From Parelaphostrongylus tenuis (taxonomy: Eukaryota; Nematoda; Chromadorea; Rhabditida; Metastrongylidae): DNA of 64,000 nt. The notes beneath the pieces were generated by a model that worked only from the letters and a program-made list of their open reading frames with translations, was not told the origin of the DNA and made no database searches. How positions within the stretch are numbered: position 1 is the first letter of the stretch; each line of letters begins with the position of its first letter. Positions 42,048 through 54,499 of this stretch are shown here, in pieces. The DNA is taken from NCBI GenBank assembly GCA_019055375.1, contig JAHQIW010000215.1, forward strand, positions 1 to 64,000. Direction: 5' to 3'. The position numbers and the translations under genes are program-made.

Positions 42048-42350
42048 GTAAGTCCTCTATTATCAAACCCGTAAACGTCCATCGGTCAGTACGGTGACGA
42101 ATAAAATCCATGGGACCCACCTTGCCACAGCTCCTTCTGTCTAACCGTCACACCATACGGTCTCGGCTTATTTTCACGTGGATGCCATCCGGAAGACTTC
42201 GGACGCCTACACATCGAAAGAACACAGGAAATTTGGATTCAGCGAACAGAGCTCTTTTTAAATGGTGTGAACATACCGTAACGAAGAGCACTCTTATCTT
42301 TGGAGGTTGCTAGATGCTGGGCCCTTTGTCGCATCTGATTGTTCTTAATA

Positions 42351-43094
42351 TTAGGCTCCAACTAAGTTTCCGAATTTGATCCAGGAAATAAAACTTTTCC
42401 CACAAAAACAATTTTTTTTTACCTATTTTGTGTAGAATTTCGTGCGCGTCTTTTGGTATATTGTCGCCATCGATAAGAAATGGATCTTCTTCATGAGCCA
42501 GCATCGTCCAAATCAGTGTTTGTCACCAGGTCAACAAGGAACACCAACACTGAGATCAAATCAATTTGCGCCAAAAGCAATGTTCATCATTTTCTGGAAC
42601 CGAAGTGGGCCGATTCATTGGAACTTGTCGCAAGCCGGTCAGACCATCAACGCTGAGCGATATGTCAGCAGCTGGATCGTTGCAATCAAGCAATTCCTTG
42701 TCACCGCCGTCGCCAAGTCTTTTTGCTTCAAGACAGTGCAAAGCCACACGCTGCCAAGGAAACAAGGAAGAAGTTGACCGATTTGGGCTGGAAGCACTTG
42801 GATTATCCGCCGTATTCGCCATATCTGTCTCCGTCCGATTTCCATCTCTTCAGATCATTGGAGCAATGACTGGGCAAGATGATGTTTCGAGACATCATTC
42901 ATTTGCGTCGAGAATTGACGGCTGATTTGCGTCGATGAATAATGAGTTTTACGAGCGCGAAATTGATTTGTTGCCGGAGCGTCGGCAGAATTGCACGTAG
43001 AGTACTTCAGTTAATGTTATTTGATACTTTCGTTTACTTGGAAGAATAATTTTTTGGATTTTTATCAAGTTCGGAAACTTAGTCGGGGACCTAA
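42351..43094 (+). mobile_element. mariner element, internally deleted, both TIRs present
   Basis: The left end TTAGGCTCCAACTAAGTTTC pairs with the right end GAAACTTAGTCGGGGACCTAA, flanked by TA at 42349-42350 and 43095-43096. At 744 bp it is shorter than a ~1.3 kb mariner; the HTH domain is gone. Kept parts are IVAIDKKWIFF (first Asp), AGQTINAERY, QDSAKPHAAKETRKKL (second Asp) and PPYSPYLSPSDFHLFRSLE (third Asp, 34 residues between the last two). Frameshifts and a stop after RSLEQ show it is dead. Confidence 0.92.
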
Positions 43095-43099
43095 TATCA

Positions 43100-44940
43100 T
43101 CCACGTGATCACATGCTCGGACCATTTTTTGTGATTCAAGGAGAGCGACGACTGGCTGCAACGAAGTATAAACCTCAATCACAATATTATAAACCAGTGA
43201 ATAAAGACGATATCGTAAGCTATGCCGGTGATTTGTTGTCACATACGATCATAAGGATTGTTCTGGGGCATGGACCGATTGGTTAAATACAAGAATTGAG
43301 GTGAGAAAGTACCCGTGAGTTCTAGTAGTAGCCGAGCTGACCGCTTGTCGTTTACGGCACTGGCAGTGGAGGGCTTCATCATGTTGAAATCAATAATATC
43401 TAGTCTGAGAATAGTTGTGTCGATGCTTGTGCTCTCATAATCTTTTTTTTTACCGAAGAAATCCTCATATTTGAAGATGGAAAAACCCAGTGGTGAGACA
43501 GAGTACTTTTGATTTCTATGGTGGTTCGCCTTTCGTTGATGCAAGGAAGTTTCCAGTCACGAAGTACTTATTAAACTGATGTGTTTTCAATGGAAAGTGA
43601 AAGATTATACATAGATGAATGTTTATGTGGCTCATACAAGGACCTGCTGTGACGTTCCGATGTATCAGGTATATTTTTATGCTCCTCGACCTGACCCTGG
43701 TGAAATCTAAGGTTTGTTAATCTTGCAGTATGAGAGCGAAACAGTGGTTTACGTTGTGAAAGCATTATATATTGATTTGGAGAAGGTGTAGAGATGTGTA
43801 ATGGGAAATTTCAAAGTCAAAAAAGGCACGAGAGAACGTTCGACGTGCTGCATATTAGGATCTAGAAATTTTAATGAAGTGCTTAGAATGAGCTTTTCGA
43901 ATTGATCATGATGACCAAAGCTTTCTGGAATTGAAAATGCCGCTAAATTTGATTGAGGTAGCCTCCCACGAATCTTCAATACCCAAGCAGGTTTCATTAC
44001 CTGTCCTATTAGTGTTGCTCCATAGTTTCGCACTGGATGGAAGGGTCATCGTTTGCTTTGATCGTTTTTACAAATCCAGAGGAGTCCAGAATCAGGGTTT
44101 CGCGATCCCAAATCCAAAGTATATTGGGATTTTCTTCTTTTTAGTCAGCTTTGGGAAGATATACCTCATCAACAGTTTCTAGGAAAAATATAACTGACTT
44201 GTGCAAAGATTCGCGATTAAAGGAAACGGTAATCACCAGGATACCTCTCACAGACGAGTGACGTAGAGTCGAGCAGACCGTAACCAACTTATTTTTTAAC
44301 TTGTAAAGTTATCTGAAAAAGTAACAAAAATCAATATCATGGTACATTTTCTGTAAATTGACCCCTTTGTAGTTTTGATGAGGATGCATTGAAGAACAAA
44401 TGGTGAAACAAAATTTTGATGCTTAATTTTTTAATTCGACCCAATTTTTTCTAATTTACGAATTTGACGACAACTACTGCCAAAGTTATCCATTGGCAGA
44501 CGATGCTGGGATTCGTTACATATATATTGAATGACTTGAATTAAATTTTCCTGACTTTTTTCTCTCAATAACTTCTAGCTAACTCTTTTGTTGCAACTTA
44601 GTTAGAAAAGTTTCTTTTTTTTTGATGATCGTGCCAGCTACCTCTCTTATACTTTACGAAAAGATACGCACAAAGCGTCATCTCCTATATTGTACACCGT
44701 TGCAGTTCTTTTTGAGCGTTAAAACTTACTGAACAGCTCAGCGGTTGTAATGCGTAACAATCATTTGATGACATATTAGAAATCTATGTAATAAAGTCGC
44801 GTGCACCCTTTTAGGTACACCGATTACTGCGTTGCGTCTCTACATATGGGACTTGTTGTACTGGTTGTTTCCTCCTTATACAAATCTGGTGCTTGTTTGA
44901 TCATTCTTACAACATCTACGACTAACAGCCTTACAATACT
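43100..44940. other. No supported gene
   Basis: Several minus-strand ORFs of 64-101 codons (43239-44033) have no recognisable domain or joined splice sites. A plus-strand start-like exon at 43614-43668 ending at GTATAT is possible but unsupported. A TA microsatellite follows at 44949-45006. Confidence 0.4.
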
Positions 44941-44974
44941 AAACCAAGAGTATATACTATATATATATATATTA

Positions 44975-45006
<32 letters not shown>

Positions 45007-45459
45007 CTGCAACGTACAATTTATGACAGTTCACAACAATGTATACAATCAAGACTTCCGAGAAAGGATTTGCAATGCACAATCGCATCGTGGAATATAA
45101 ATTTTCACGCAATGTAGAGAATCATCTAGGCCAATGAAGTATCCATTTTTTTATCGTGTAGTAAGAATGGCTGACGTCGTTCCCACTACCAATAGTCTTT
45201 TCAAAGTATCTTCATATATTATACCAATTAATGGCTACGAAATCCCTTTTCGTAAACACCATGAAGTTTCATTGAAAATCTAAATCAATGTAATTTGAGC
45301 GCGCCGCGCCATGTGCTAGGCGAAAAAATGACAATACCTAAAATTTTTAAACCAGATAGGAAGTATGCATATGAGGTAGTGGTTATCTAATCATGCAGAA
45401 TAGACCATTCAAAAACGTTCATGTTTCATTCTTTCCATGCAGTTAGTTACGATTAGTCA

Positions 45460-45870
45460 TATTTCTAACAGTACCTAACAATCGACATTTTGAGACCTCG
45501 CTTAAGAATTCAGGATAGTCTGATAAAATGTTTTGAACTCTCAAAGGTCCAGTATCGCATTTCAAGTGGAAGACGTATGTGTTGGCGTTCTCGCACGCTT
45601 CATCAGTATTATATGCCCTACGGTTCACCTCTGCAACTAGTAATAGCGATGCCAATGAATGTATCACTCTACACGATGTGAAAGGATAACTTGATGTTGC
45701 GGTCTAGAGTAATTGTTTGTCGATGGCTTGCTTAAACATTCTATCGGAGTGGTTTGAATATTCACACAAGGTCTCAAGAGAGTCGATTGGATGGCATTAT
45801 TGTATGCCTGGGTAACAGCAGTAAGCTGTGCAATCGACAATCAATCATTGTGAAAGGACCACATCAAGTG
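45460..45870. mobile_element. Inverted-repeat element related to 2508-2724
   Basis: The left end has CAATCGACATTTTGAGACCTCGCTTAAG. The right end has the complement-like AAGGTCTCAAGAGAGTCGATTGG. Only the ends are shared with the element at 2508; the middle is longer. Confidence 0.4.
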
Positions 45871-46429
45871 ATTTTCTTTCAAACTTCGTTAGGATTTATA
45901 CATGTTCGACGCCGCTACTATCAGTTGTAGGGGTAAGCCGTCGAGCAAGTAATGATGATATGTGTGCGATCGCCGAAATGTACGTCCACCATTGAAGATT
46001 CCATTTCAGACCTTTGGAAGGCTTAAAATATTTTATCAGATTATTAGCTATACTTATATCTTTTTATACTCTTGAGTTACGTTTATGTCAAATGTTGCTT
46101 CTATCGCTATGGCTTACAAGTCGAAATTTTTTTGATTGGAACAATTTGCACAGCAAGACCTGTTGGTATATCACAACTCTTTTTAGTTATAAAGTGACTG
46201 TTTGCGATTGGCATCTCCATGGGCCGGTCCTCCCAACTAGAGCTTTGGAAATGATGGCTATAATGCTCCTACACAAAAGGTTGCCTACACCTGTGGTCAG
46301 AATGGTAATTCTAGGTAGATATAACTCCTGGCACCTTTATTTTTTTCATCTAACTAACAAATAATCAGTAGTGATTTATAATTAAGTAGATGTATTTGTT
46401 CTCTGATCCGTATCATATTTTAATTTTAG

Positions 46430-46567
46430 GTCAGACTAACCAGTTCTGTACTCCAACGAGTGCTGTTGATCTGTGTTTACGTCGTTTGGACCATAAACAA
46501 TTCGAATGCATATGCGAATTTGTCCGCAAACGTTATTCTGATAATGTCGCCATTTTTGAAAAAATCG
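46430..46567 (+). CDS. Candidate internal exon, unknown protein
   Basis: 138 bp between a textbook acceptor (ATTTTAATTTTAG) and a GTACAA donor, phase 1 at both ends, 45 open codons. The peptide includes CTPTSAVDLCLRRLDHKQFE and CEFVRKRYSDNVAIFEKIG, with four Cys and many charged residues; the amphipathic pattern suggests a helical domain. It is among the most convincing exons in the window. No partner exon is certain, and I do not recognise the family. Confidence 0.55.
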
Positions 46568-46669
46568 GTACAATCACATATAATAAGCCTTTATGGTGGC
46601 ATATGCATAATTTCAACAGTATCTAGTTAATTATGTGGTATTTCATAACGACTTTATGATTAACCTGAT

Positions 46670-47161
46670 AATTATCTTCGAGCCACGCATATCAGTGGTC
46701 TGTTAAAGGGGCTGACTTGTAGAGCACAATACACGTGTTTCGATTTTGCGATCTCGTCAGTCGGGCAGTTACCCTTTCGCCTTTTTGCCAATTCTGTGTG
46801 GGTGCTCCAGTCCCCACACTAAGAGCTAGCGACGACGAATAATCTACACTCTATGTCTAGTGAAATTATCACCGAACACAGAGTGTCATACACTCGATGC
46901 TTTTGTCTAGTACATTTAATATATCACATCTTACGTTTCGCGTGTTTTCTTAAGACCACAGCTCAAATTTCAATATGCCTGATAATTGCTTTTGAGCTAC
47001 CATCTTTGAGCCCGATTGACGAGATCGCAAGATCGAAACACGTGCATTGTGCTGTATAAGTCAGCCCATTCAACAGACCACTGACATGTGTGGCTCAATA
47101 ATAATTATCACGCATATTTAAATTTAAGCTGTGGTCTTAAGAAAACACTCGAAGCGAAAGA
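46670..47161. mobile_element. FB1-type foldback element
   Basis: The left half has TGGTCTGTTAAAGGGGCTGA, ACACGTGTTTCGATTTTGCG and TCTACACTCTATGTCTAGTG. The right half has CGAAACACGTGCATTGTGC and CAGACCACTGACATGTGTGG, inverted. It is followed directly by the LINE at 47163. Confidence 0.65.
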
Positions 47162-47162
47162 T

Positions 47163-49090
47163 CACCTGTATCACCTGTCGTCCCGTTGATCGTGAGTGAA
47201 TCGAGCGGTTACTAGCAACACTTCCATTTTCACTATCGCGTGCAAGAGTAGCCCAGTGGGTCCTCGTCGCTTTAGGGATTCGCTGAGCATCATATCTTTT
47301 TTCTATAACTTTCGTGAAAAAATTCAACCAACGGGTCGGTGAGTCTTCCTGTAGAGCGTTTGATGTCCCGAGGGATCCAGTCGGTAACGGCTCTCGTCCA
47401 TCTATTGTCATTGAAGCGCATCACGTGTCCGGCCCACCTTATTTTCGATGTCTTGGCGTGCAGAACGGCGTCTCTGATTTTTGTTCGTTGACGTATGTCG
47501 GAAATTCGGATCCTTTCTCTCATTTGCGAGACACGGGATACTCCTAGCATCGATCTTTCGACTGCGCGTTCGCTAACGCCAAGTGATCTCTCATCCTGCT
47601 TACGTAGCGACCAGGTTTCTGCTGGATCGTTGGGGCAGGGATAAGTCGAGTCGAAAAGGTGGACACGGAGTCAGAGGATGTTCTTTGTCCTCTTCACTAC
47701 ATCCTCGATGCTCTTAAACGTTCCCCAAGCCGCTCGTTTCCTCCTGCTCAACTCTGGAGCTAGGTCGTTCATCATGTCGATTTCACGACCTAGATAGACG
47801 TAACTGGAGCATTCGGAGATTGTCGTTCCGTTGAGCGTGAATGGGGCATTCGAAACCCATCCGTTCCTCATGAAAATCGTTTTCGTTAGATCTAGTTGAA
47901 GACCAATCTCTCCACAGGCGTTTTCGAAATCGGTCAACATTCGTTCCTCTTGGCTGATATTTGGTGTAATGAGAACAATATCGTCAGCAAAGCGAAGATA
48001 GTTTGATTGTCGACCGTCAATTTTCACGCCCAAATCGTCCCATTTTAATGTTCTCAGGGGTGGGTAATGTTTGTAGGGTGGCAGTGAATAGTTTTGGCGA
48101 AAATGTATCGCCTTGTCGAACCTCTCTTCTTACGTCAATGTGATATTGTTGTAGAATAGAGATATTTTGGTCGTGAAATCTTTATAAAGCTCACGAAGGA
48201 TCAATATGTACCGAGTAGGGACGCCCTGGTTATCCAGAGCCTCTATAACCGCTTCTATTTCCACTGAATCAAAGGCTTTCTTCAGATCGATGAAAGTGAG
48301 GCAGAGTGGTTGTTTGTACTGTCGTGAAACTTCAATGAGTCTTGTGATCGTGTGGATGTGGTCCATGGTACTAAATCCTTCTCGGGACCCGGCTTATTGG
48401 CATGGCTGCCCTTTGCCCAGTGTTCCGTCAATCCTGTTTAGGATGAACCGAGTGGACAGTTTATAGACAACGGACAGCAAGCAACATTGGGCGATAATTG
48501 TCTATGTCGTGAGGTCTCCCTTTTTGAACAACATTACGGTCTTGCTGGTTTCCATTGAATAGGGACCTTGCATTCTGACAGGTAGCGAGTGAAGAGCCGA
48601 GCCGGGTGTTGATGAGAACTGGCGGTAGGTTTTTGAGGTGTTCTGGTCTAATCCTCTCTGGACCGGTGTTGTTCTGTTCTTCACTGACGATATAGCACGT
48701 CGGATTTTGGAAGGTATGACCGGTGGAACGACATATTCGTCCTCTTTCAATTTATATGACGGTAAGAGGACATGGCTAGCGAAGAGATCCGAGTAGTATT
48801 GGTGGATGATTTTCTTCATAGCCCTTCTCGTAGCTCTAAGTGTCCCGTCAGTGTATCGGAGTGCAATCATGTTGGTCTTATAATTGGCGACGCCTCTCTG
48901 GCTTTGCGAATGTTCTTCCCAGCTTCTGCAGCTTCTGCGTGACAGCTGCTCGTCTCTCTTTGAGGTCTTCTTTTACCTCTTCTCTGTAGTGTCTCGCAAA
49001 TTCGGACAAAATTGTCAGCAGTCATTGAAAATCGATCGATTAGTTGGAGTTAGTTGTGCAAGCTTATCAGCAAGTACAGGAGCTCTCGAG
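47163..49090 (-). mobile_element. RTE-clade LINE, 5'-truncated
   Basis: In coding order on the minus strand: KEDLKERRAAVTQKLQK near 48990-48900; PSKIRRAISSVKNRT and SKTVMLFKKGD (48502-48870); LTFIDLKKAFDSVE, RT block A, at 48130-48366; RFADDIVLI, the catalytic block, in 47671-48033; then LDLTKTIFMRNGW and TISECSSYVYLGREID; finally the linker WAGHVMRFNDNRWTRAVTDW (47290-47550). Frameshifts separate the pieces and no endonuclease is seen. The 3' tail is a CAGGTGATA-like repeat. Confidence 0.93.
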
Positions 49091-49179
49091 ACTTCTCTAG
49101 AGGACAAACTAAGAGGTTGGAAAGAAAGTTCAGGGCACTTGTAAAAATTTGAAAATTTATTGATAAAGTTTTGTCAGAC

Positions 49180-49560
49180 TTTTTTTAACAGACCACACGA
49201 CATGCGGCTGAAAAATGATTTTATGGCATATCAAAATTTGAGCTGTGGTCTCAAGAAAACACTCGAAACGAAAGATGTGATATATTAAATATACTATCCA
49301 AGAGCAATCGAGTGTATAACACTCTGTGTTCGGTGATAATTTCTCTGGACAAAGAAAATAAAATGCTCGTCATTGCTAACTCTTAATGTGGGCACTGGAG
49401 CACCTGTACAGGATTGGCAAAAAAGACGAAAGGGTAATTACACGACTGACGAGATTGCAAGATCGAAGCTGACATGCGTGGATTGAAAAATCAATTAATC
49501 AGGTATATTCAAATTTGAGCTGTGGTCTTAGGAAAACAGTAGAAACGAAAAATCTATGAT
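49180..49560. repeat. FB1-type fragments
   Basis: AACAGACCACACGACATGCG, GAGCTGTGGTCTCAAGAAAA, CACTCGAAACGAAAGATG, AATCGAGTGTATAACACTCT and, at 49516, a further GAGCTGTGGTCTTAGGAAAA. These repeat the right half of the element at 46670, now on the far side of the LINE. Confidence 0.6.
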
Positions 49561-49899
49561 TTACTATTAACCTGTTTCTTAAAAATCTATTACTCAAGAC
49601 ACAGCAATGAAGTTGTTAATGTTTGAGGCAGTTTTCACATTTAATACCGAAATTTGAGGGAATTATGAGTTAACGCCCTTTGAACGGATTTGTATTATTG
49701 CGCATCAAAATTCCATGGAATTCACAAAAAAGGAGGATACGAGAGGGGACGACGACGCCGTTAAAATGGGCTCTGACCATGGGTGAGTTTGCATATATCG
49801 TCATTAACAAGTTATTTGAGATCGAAAACGTGGCTGTTTTTCAAAACTTGTTTGTTCGAATCTTCTTCAAATAGTTTTAAGTTGGACTGTAAGTAGACA

Positions 49900-52080
49900 T
49901 AGTTTAGACTGGTATATGCTAACACATTTCGGGTGAAATGGACCGCGATGCTGGCTGTGCATGCGCGAACAGCTTTGCGAATTGCACTCTGCGAAATTTA
50001 GCCTTATCTAGCTGTGATTTTTTTTCTTTTTGTTTTCTTTTTTTTTGTGGGAACCAAGCAATGTGAGGCGACTGTCACAGGAACTAGATCGTCACGACCG
50101 TTTTTCCGACTTTCCAGGGAATATATGCACTAATAGATGCACGTGAATATTGTGCTCAATTGATCACCGGAAACGAATCATGTTAGATGTGTTAGATGAA
50201 ATATGGGATTCAGTGACTAGTTGAACCGCAATACGATAATGCTCCTTCGAAGAGTTGCAGTTGAGTTAGATGAGCTCCCATATTTTGCTGTTTCCAAAGA
50301 AAAGTTTGCTTGTTAATGAGCTGATCATCATTCGATATTGCAAATGAACCACGTATTTTGCATGGAACGGTATTATAGAAGAAACGTGCTTTTCTCTGGA
50401 AGCTTTCTTGCGAGATCTTATTTTGGCAGGCCAGGTTAGTGCTAAAGCACTTGTATTGTATACTTCTGTCGAGTTTATTTTTGCCGGTAGTCGAGTTGCT
50501 GTAGAAGTTTCGAGTACTGAACGACAGCGAGCTGCTCAAATCATCTTTTTTGGCTTCAAAACTTTTCTTCTATAATCCGCAACTTTTTCAGAAGGGCGCA
50601 CACCTGAATAGCTGCCGACCAACTGTTGAAGATATAAAGACCAGGAGTCAAAAGATGAGAGACTGTGGGGTTTTTTTTCCCTCACTCAGCAGTTCAAAAA
50701 GGTGTAATGCAGTAGCAGAGCAGATTTCACTGGTGATGATAAATCGGTGATAGTGGAACGAGGATTTTTGTAATGGCATAGCAAAAGTATGATTCATTAT
50801 AAATTTTGTGTAGTTTATTGTTACCATGATCTCTGTGCGCCCTCAGACAATTTCCCAGTTTTTTGTTCTTCTCCGCTTACATATATTTGACATCATCTAC
50901 TCCAACGTTATCATTTGACTTTATAGTTTCGCAATAAAAATTACTGAAAAAATCTACTTTCCATGAATTCCACAATATTCTGTACTGTTTTGACTTGCTC
51001 TTTTGTCAATTCTTGTAATCTGTCCTACTTGCATTCCGATCTCTTTGATTGATTCTGTCAAAGTGGCTTGCTAATCTCCAATGTGCTCGAATATGGGGTG
51101 CTGAGGAATCACCTATATAGAAAAAAGTAGTAAATTGCTGCATCAATTGCCACTCTAAAGCAATCCCTCTCGACTCTTACATTAACTTTTTTCGTCTTAT
51201 TTCTTCGAGGATTTGACATCATATTCTATTGTGTTCAATATATAATATTGATATCATAATGTATTTTAGATAATTTTTTTCTTCGATATTATAATGCGAA
51301 GTGAGTTTCGTGTGAATTACATCGTGCCACTCTTTAATCTCCCTGTAAGACATTTATTTTTAGAACCTTAAATCATAATTTATCCAAAATCATTTTGAAG
51401 AAGTATCTGTGGCTTAATAATTTTGATAAGCTTATGACAATTCCTGTAACAGACTTTTGACTAACGAATCCCATGTATTATGAAATGAAAACTACACAAC
51501 AGTGACTCATTCTCTTTTGTATGAAGGTTCTTTTGTTGAAAGTGGATGAATTAATTGAAACGACATCGGATACTGTTATTTGAGTTTGAAAATAGCTCAA
51601 TTTCTTTGTTAACAGATGTTTCTCAAGAGAATATTTCGGTAGTAAAAAATTTATATGGAAAGTGACGCACTCCGTACGCTTTCTAGACGACAAGGGATCC
51701 TCTATCTTGTAAAAATTTACTTTTTTTCAATCGTCATCTTCTTCTAAAGTGTCCTTTTTTACATTCCTATATCATCTCAAGATGTGCTTGTTTTTCTTTG
51801 TCCTAATAAAGTTGCATGGCTTGTAATGTTGATTTATATTTATTTGAAAGTGAGGCAATGAAGTCTTGGTTGAATTACTCATTGGTAGCGATAAAGATAA
51901 GGTTGATTTGGAGAATAATGCGAGATGTCTTTTGTTTTTCATAAAGTGACTAATATTACTATTATTGCCACTAGTGACTACTATTTGTATGCACAGATTC
52001 CACATAGTCTGATCATTTAATCAAAGGTAAGGTCTCGAATCTGAATGTAAACGAGACCAGCAGGTAACAGTAAAAGAAGT
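49900..52080. other. No supported gene
   Basis: AT-rich sequence with minus-strand ORFs of up to 109 codons (50210-50539) that are Ser/Phe/Lys-rich and lack domains or clear splice borders. A short ATG with a GTGAGT donor lies just before this stretch at 49766. Nothing else is evident. Confidence 0.4.
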
Positions 52081-52460
52081 GTCATCTGTCGGAACCAGCG
52101 ATTTACCATCAGCTTTGGGGTTCTTCTATGTTACCGGGAAACAAATGAATAAAGGACCCTTTCGCTGGGCAAGAACCTTTCATAAGAGTGTTAGTGATCA
52201 TTCCAAAGCTTAAATCTCTGGATAGTGGCTTTATGCTACTCTGTGCAGAAGTCTTCTTATAGCGCTGTAGCGGAAAGAAAACATTTGTATTTCACACACA
52301 TATATCTCACAGAACAAGTTTTCGCTGGAATTATGAGTAACCAGACGATAGCTTAAGTTTCGATGATTCTGACGACGCTTTGCTTGTTTTTTGGGAAGAC
52401 TGTTTCACTGCACATAGTAGGGAAAATAAGATCACCAATAATCTACGGCATTCATGTTTA
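52080..52460 (+). repeat. Dispersed repeat shared with 60140-60490
   Basis: CTTTCATAAGAGTGTTAGTG, TTCCAAAGCTTAAATCTCTG, AGCGGAAAGAAAACATTTGT and AGGGAAAATAA followed by AATCTACGGC occur in the same order in both. Part of it also appears inverted at 60750-60870. Type unknown. Confidence 0.65.
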
Positions 52461-52869
52461 CGTGGATGCTTGAATGGCCCGTCTTCATTGGTGAGTGCGC
52501 GCTCCATTATTTTCCCATTTCGTTTCTCTCTCGCGTAATTATCGTCCATGGTGGCGGTCTGTCTTCGAGCATGGTGACGTACGTGCGCCCCATTCCGTGA
52601 TTTCTAAGCTTGTTGCAATTGAGCACGCAGATGGTTTGAAGTTAGCCTCATACACGCGCGTTCATCGTTCGGACGTTCTTTCACAGGGCGTTGACCCTAT
52701 CTCGAAATCCACTTCACGGTTCTTTTCGTTTATCTATCATCTGATCTTCTAATCATATGACTGGCCTCTCTGTTCCGTTGACGATTTATATATTTCTGGA
52801 TCACGAAGACGATATAAATTTCGGTGATCTGAGCTGCGCAAGCCAGCTAGGAGTTATGAGTGTTGATTG

Positions 52870-54430
52870 AATTTCAAAGGGATGCATTCAAACACCCTGC
52901 AGATGGTGAATAATCTTCTTTGCGCGGTTGTAGTAACAGCTTATGTGAATAGAAAAGTAAGCACGAAGTTTGCGCTATCTGTCGGTGGCTTCTTTGAGAA
53001 GTCGGAATCTGACCAATGCTGCTCTTGCTCTGTCTAATTCCTCCTGCATATTGTTCCACTCTTCGTTGAACGTCCAAGGTACACGTGCGAGGTGGTCATC
53101 TTAAACAGAGAACCTTTTAAATCACTTTGTTTATCTTCGCGTCCAATTTTTTGTTCCCGCTTCGTTGATCTAACTGAGTATCGTCTCTGCTTCGACGGTA
53201 CTTTTTGAAATGTTGACGATGTCATCCGTAAAACAAAGGTTTATTAGGAACTTTTCATTAATGCATATGCTCTTCTAAACCATATCTAGCGAACAGCTCA
53301 TCCATTGAAGCAGAATAATGGACAACTGTAAAAATATAGTGTTTTCTTGTCAAACTCCATAGATATGCTGAGAGGCTAATAGAAAAGCTGTATTTTTTCT
53401 TTTGCTGCAGTTTCGATAGCAATCAGCTGATGCTCATACAATGACGGGTCGGTCTACCTTGGTCAACGAGCGGTGATAGGATTGCACTTGTTTTTGATGC
53501 TCTCAAATGCTTTCTCATTGTCAGTGAAGGTTAGGCCAAGGACGTACAGTATATCCGATAGACTTCAATGACTCGTGACACCGCTTGGATGTCGTCCATG
53601 CAGCAGAATCCCTTCCGGAATCCTGCTTGCCTAACTGGTTAACATGGATCTTTGACACCTGGCATCTATTTTCAGCTTAGTTTATATGTGTCTAAAGGAT
53701 TAAGCTTCAGTTCTCTTTTCTCTTCAAGCAGCTTCCTCAGTGACAATGGTCATGCAATTTGAACTTCTTGTTGGAGGAATTGTGGCGATTCAACGCAAGT
53801 TTTGAGTCCATCCATGAGCAGCTCGAAGTTTTTGGTTGCCTTTCTTCATCTGCCTATCATATGAGGAAAGGGTCAAAACTGAGAACGTCCTTGTTCGTAC
53901 GAGACTTTTTTCGTTTCTTTTAGGCAATAACAACTTGCTTCTTTTCAGCAAATGGCTGAATCTAATCTTTGCGCCGTACGGGGCGGTGACCAGATCCCGT
54001 ACAGGACCTAACTACCGCCGAGGTGTCAAAGAATCGCCATTTTTGTCTGTAACCATATGATCTATATACATGAATCGTATCGTCGAGAAATTTTCATGTC
54101 CATCGGTTTTCTTCTGAAGAAATAGAGTTGTGGAAGAGGAAGCGTCGCGAATAGGAGCCTCCACAAGACGGTTCCTGCTTTCGTTTCGTTCTCCCATTCA
54201 GAATTCTCCTATCCTACACCCATTGTCAGTAGCTTTTTCTCAATCTGGCATTAAAGTTTTATACAACAAATTTTGTCACTACTTTCGTTGTGGATGACTT
54301 CCTTCAAACTGTTTTATAACGCGTCTAATTCGCTCACTCCTTCTGTACGAATTGTTGAGTAGCAGTTGATGGTGATCGGGTGATAAACCCTCTGCTATAT
54401 TGGCAGTTCCAGCACCCAGGAACACCTTTC
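52870..54430 (-). mobile_element. RTE-like LINE relict (end of endonuclease through RT)
   Basis: In coding order on the minus strand: GLSPDHHQLLLNNSYRRSER (54279-54470, the S-D-H-R end of the endonuclease), RNRLVEAPIRDASSS and VTDKNGDSLT (54012-54197), QAGFRKGFCCMDDIQAVSRV near 53600 (RT), ALTFTDNEKAFESI (block A, usual Asp kept), FTDDIVNISKSTVEAETIL near 53230 (Y/F-A-D-D block with Ala changed to Thr), SHVYLGRS, and QEELDRARAALVRF near 53030. It has many frameshifts and is older than the copy at 47163. Confidence 0.85.
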
Positions 54431-54499
54431 CAGCCACGTTGAAGCTGTAAACCATTGAAACGACATCCATGAATAAACGAAATGCTCAAGCTCGAAAAA

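Noticed and set aside
42566..42925. 119-codon ORF as a new protein
   Set aside because: It is the wrong frame of the mariner relict; the transposase motifs are in the other two frames.
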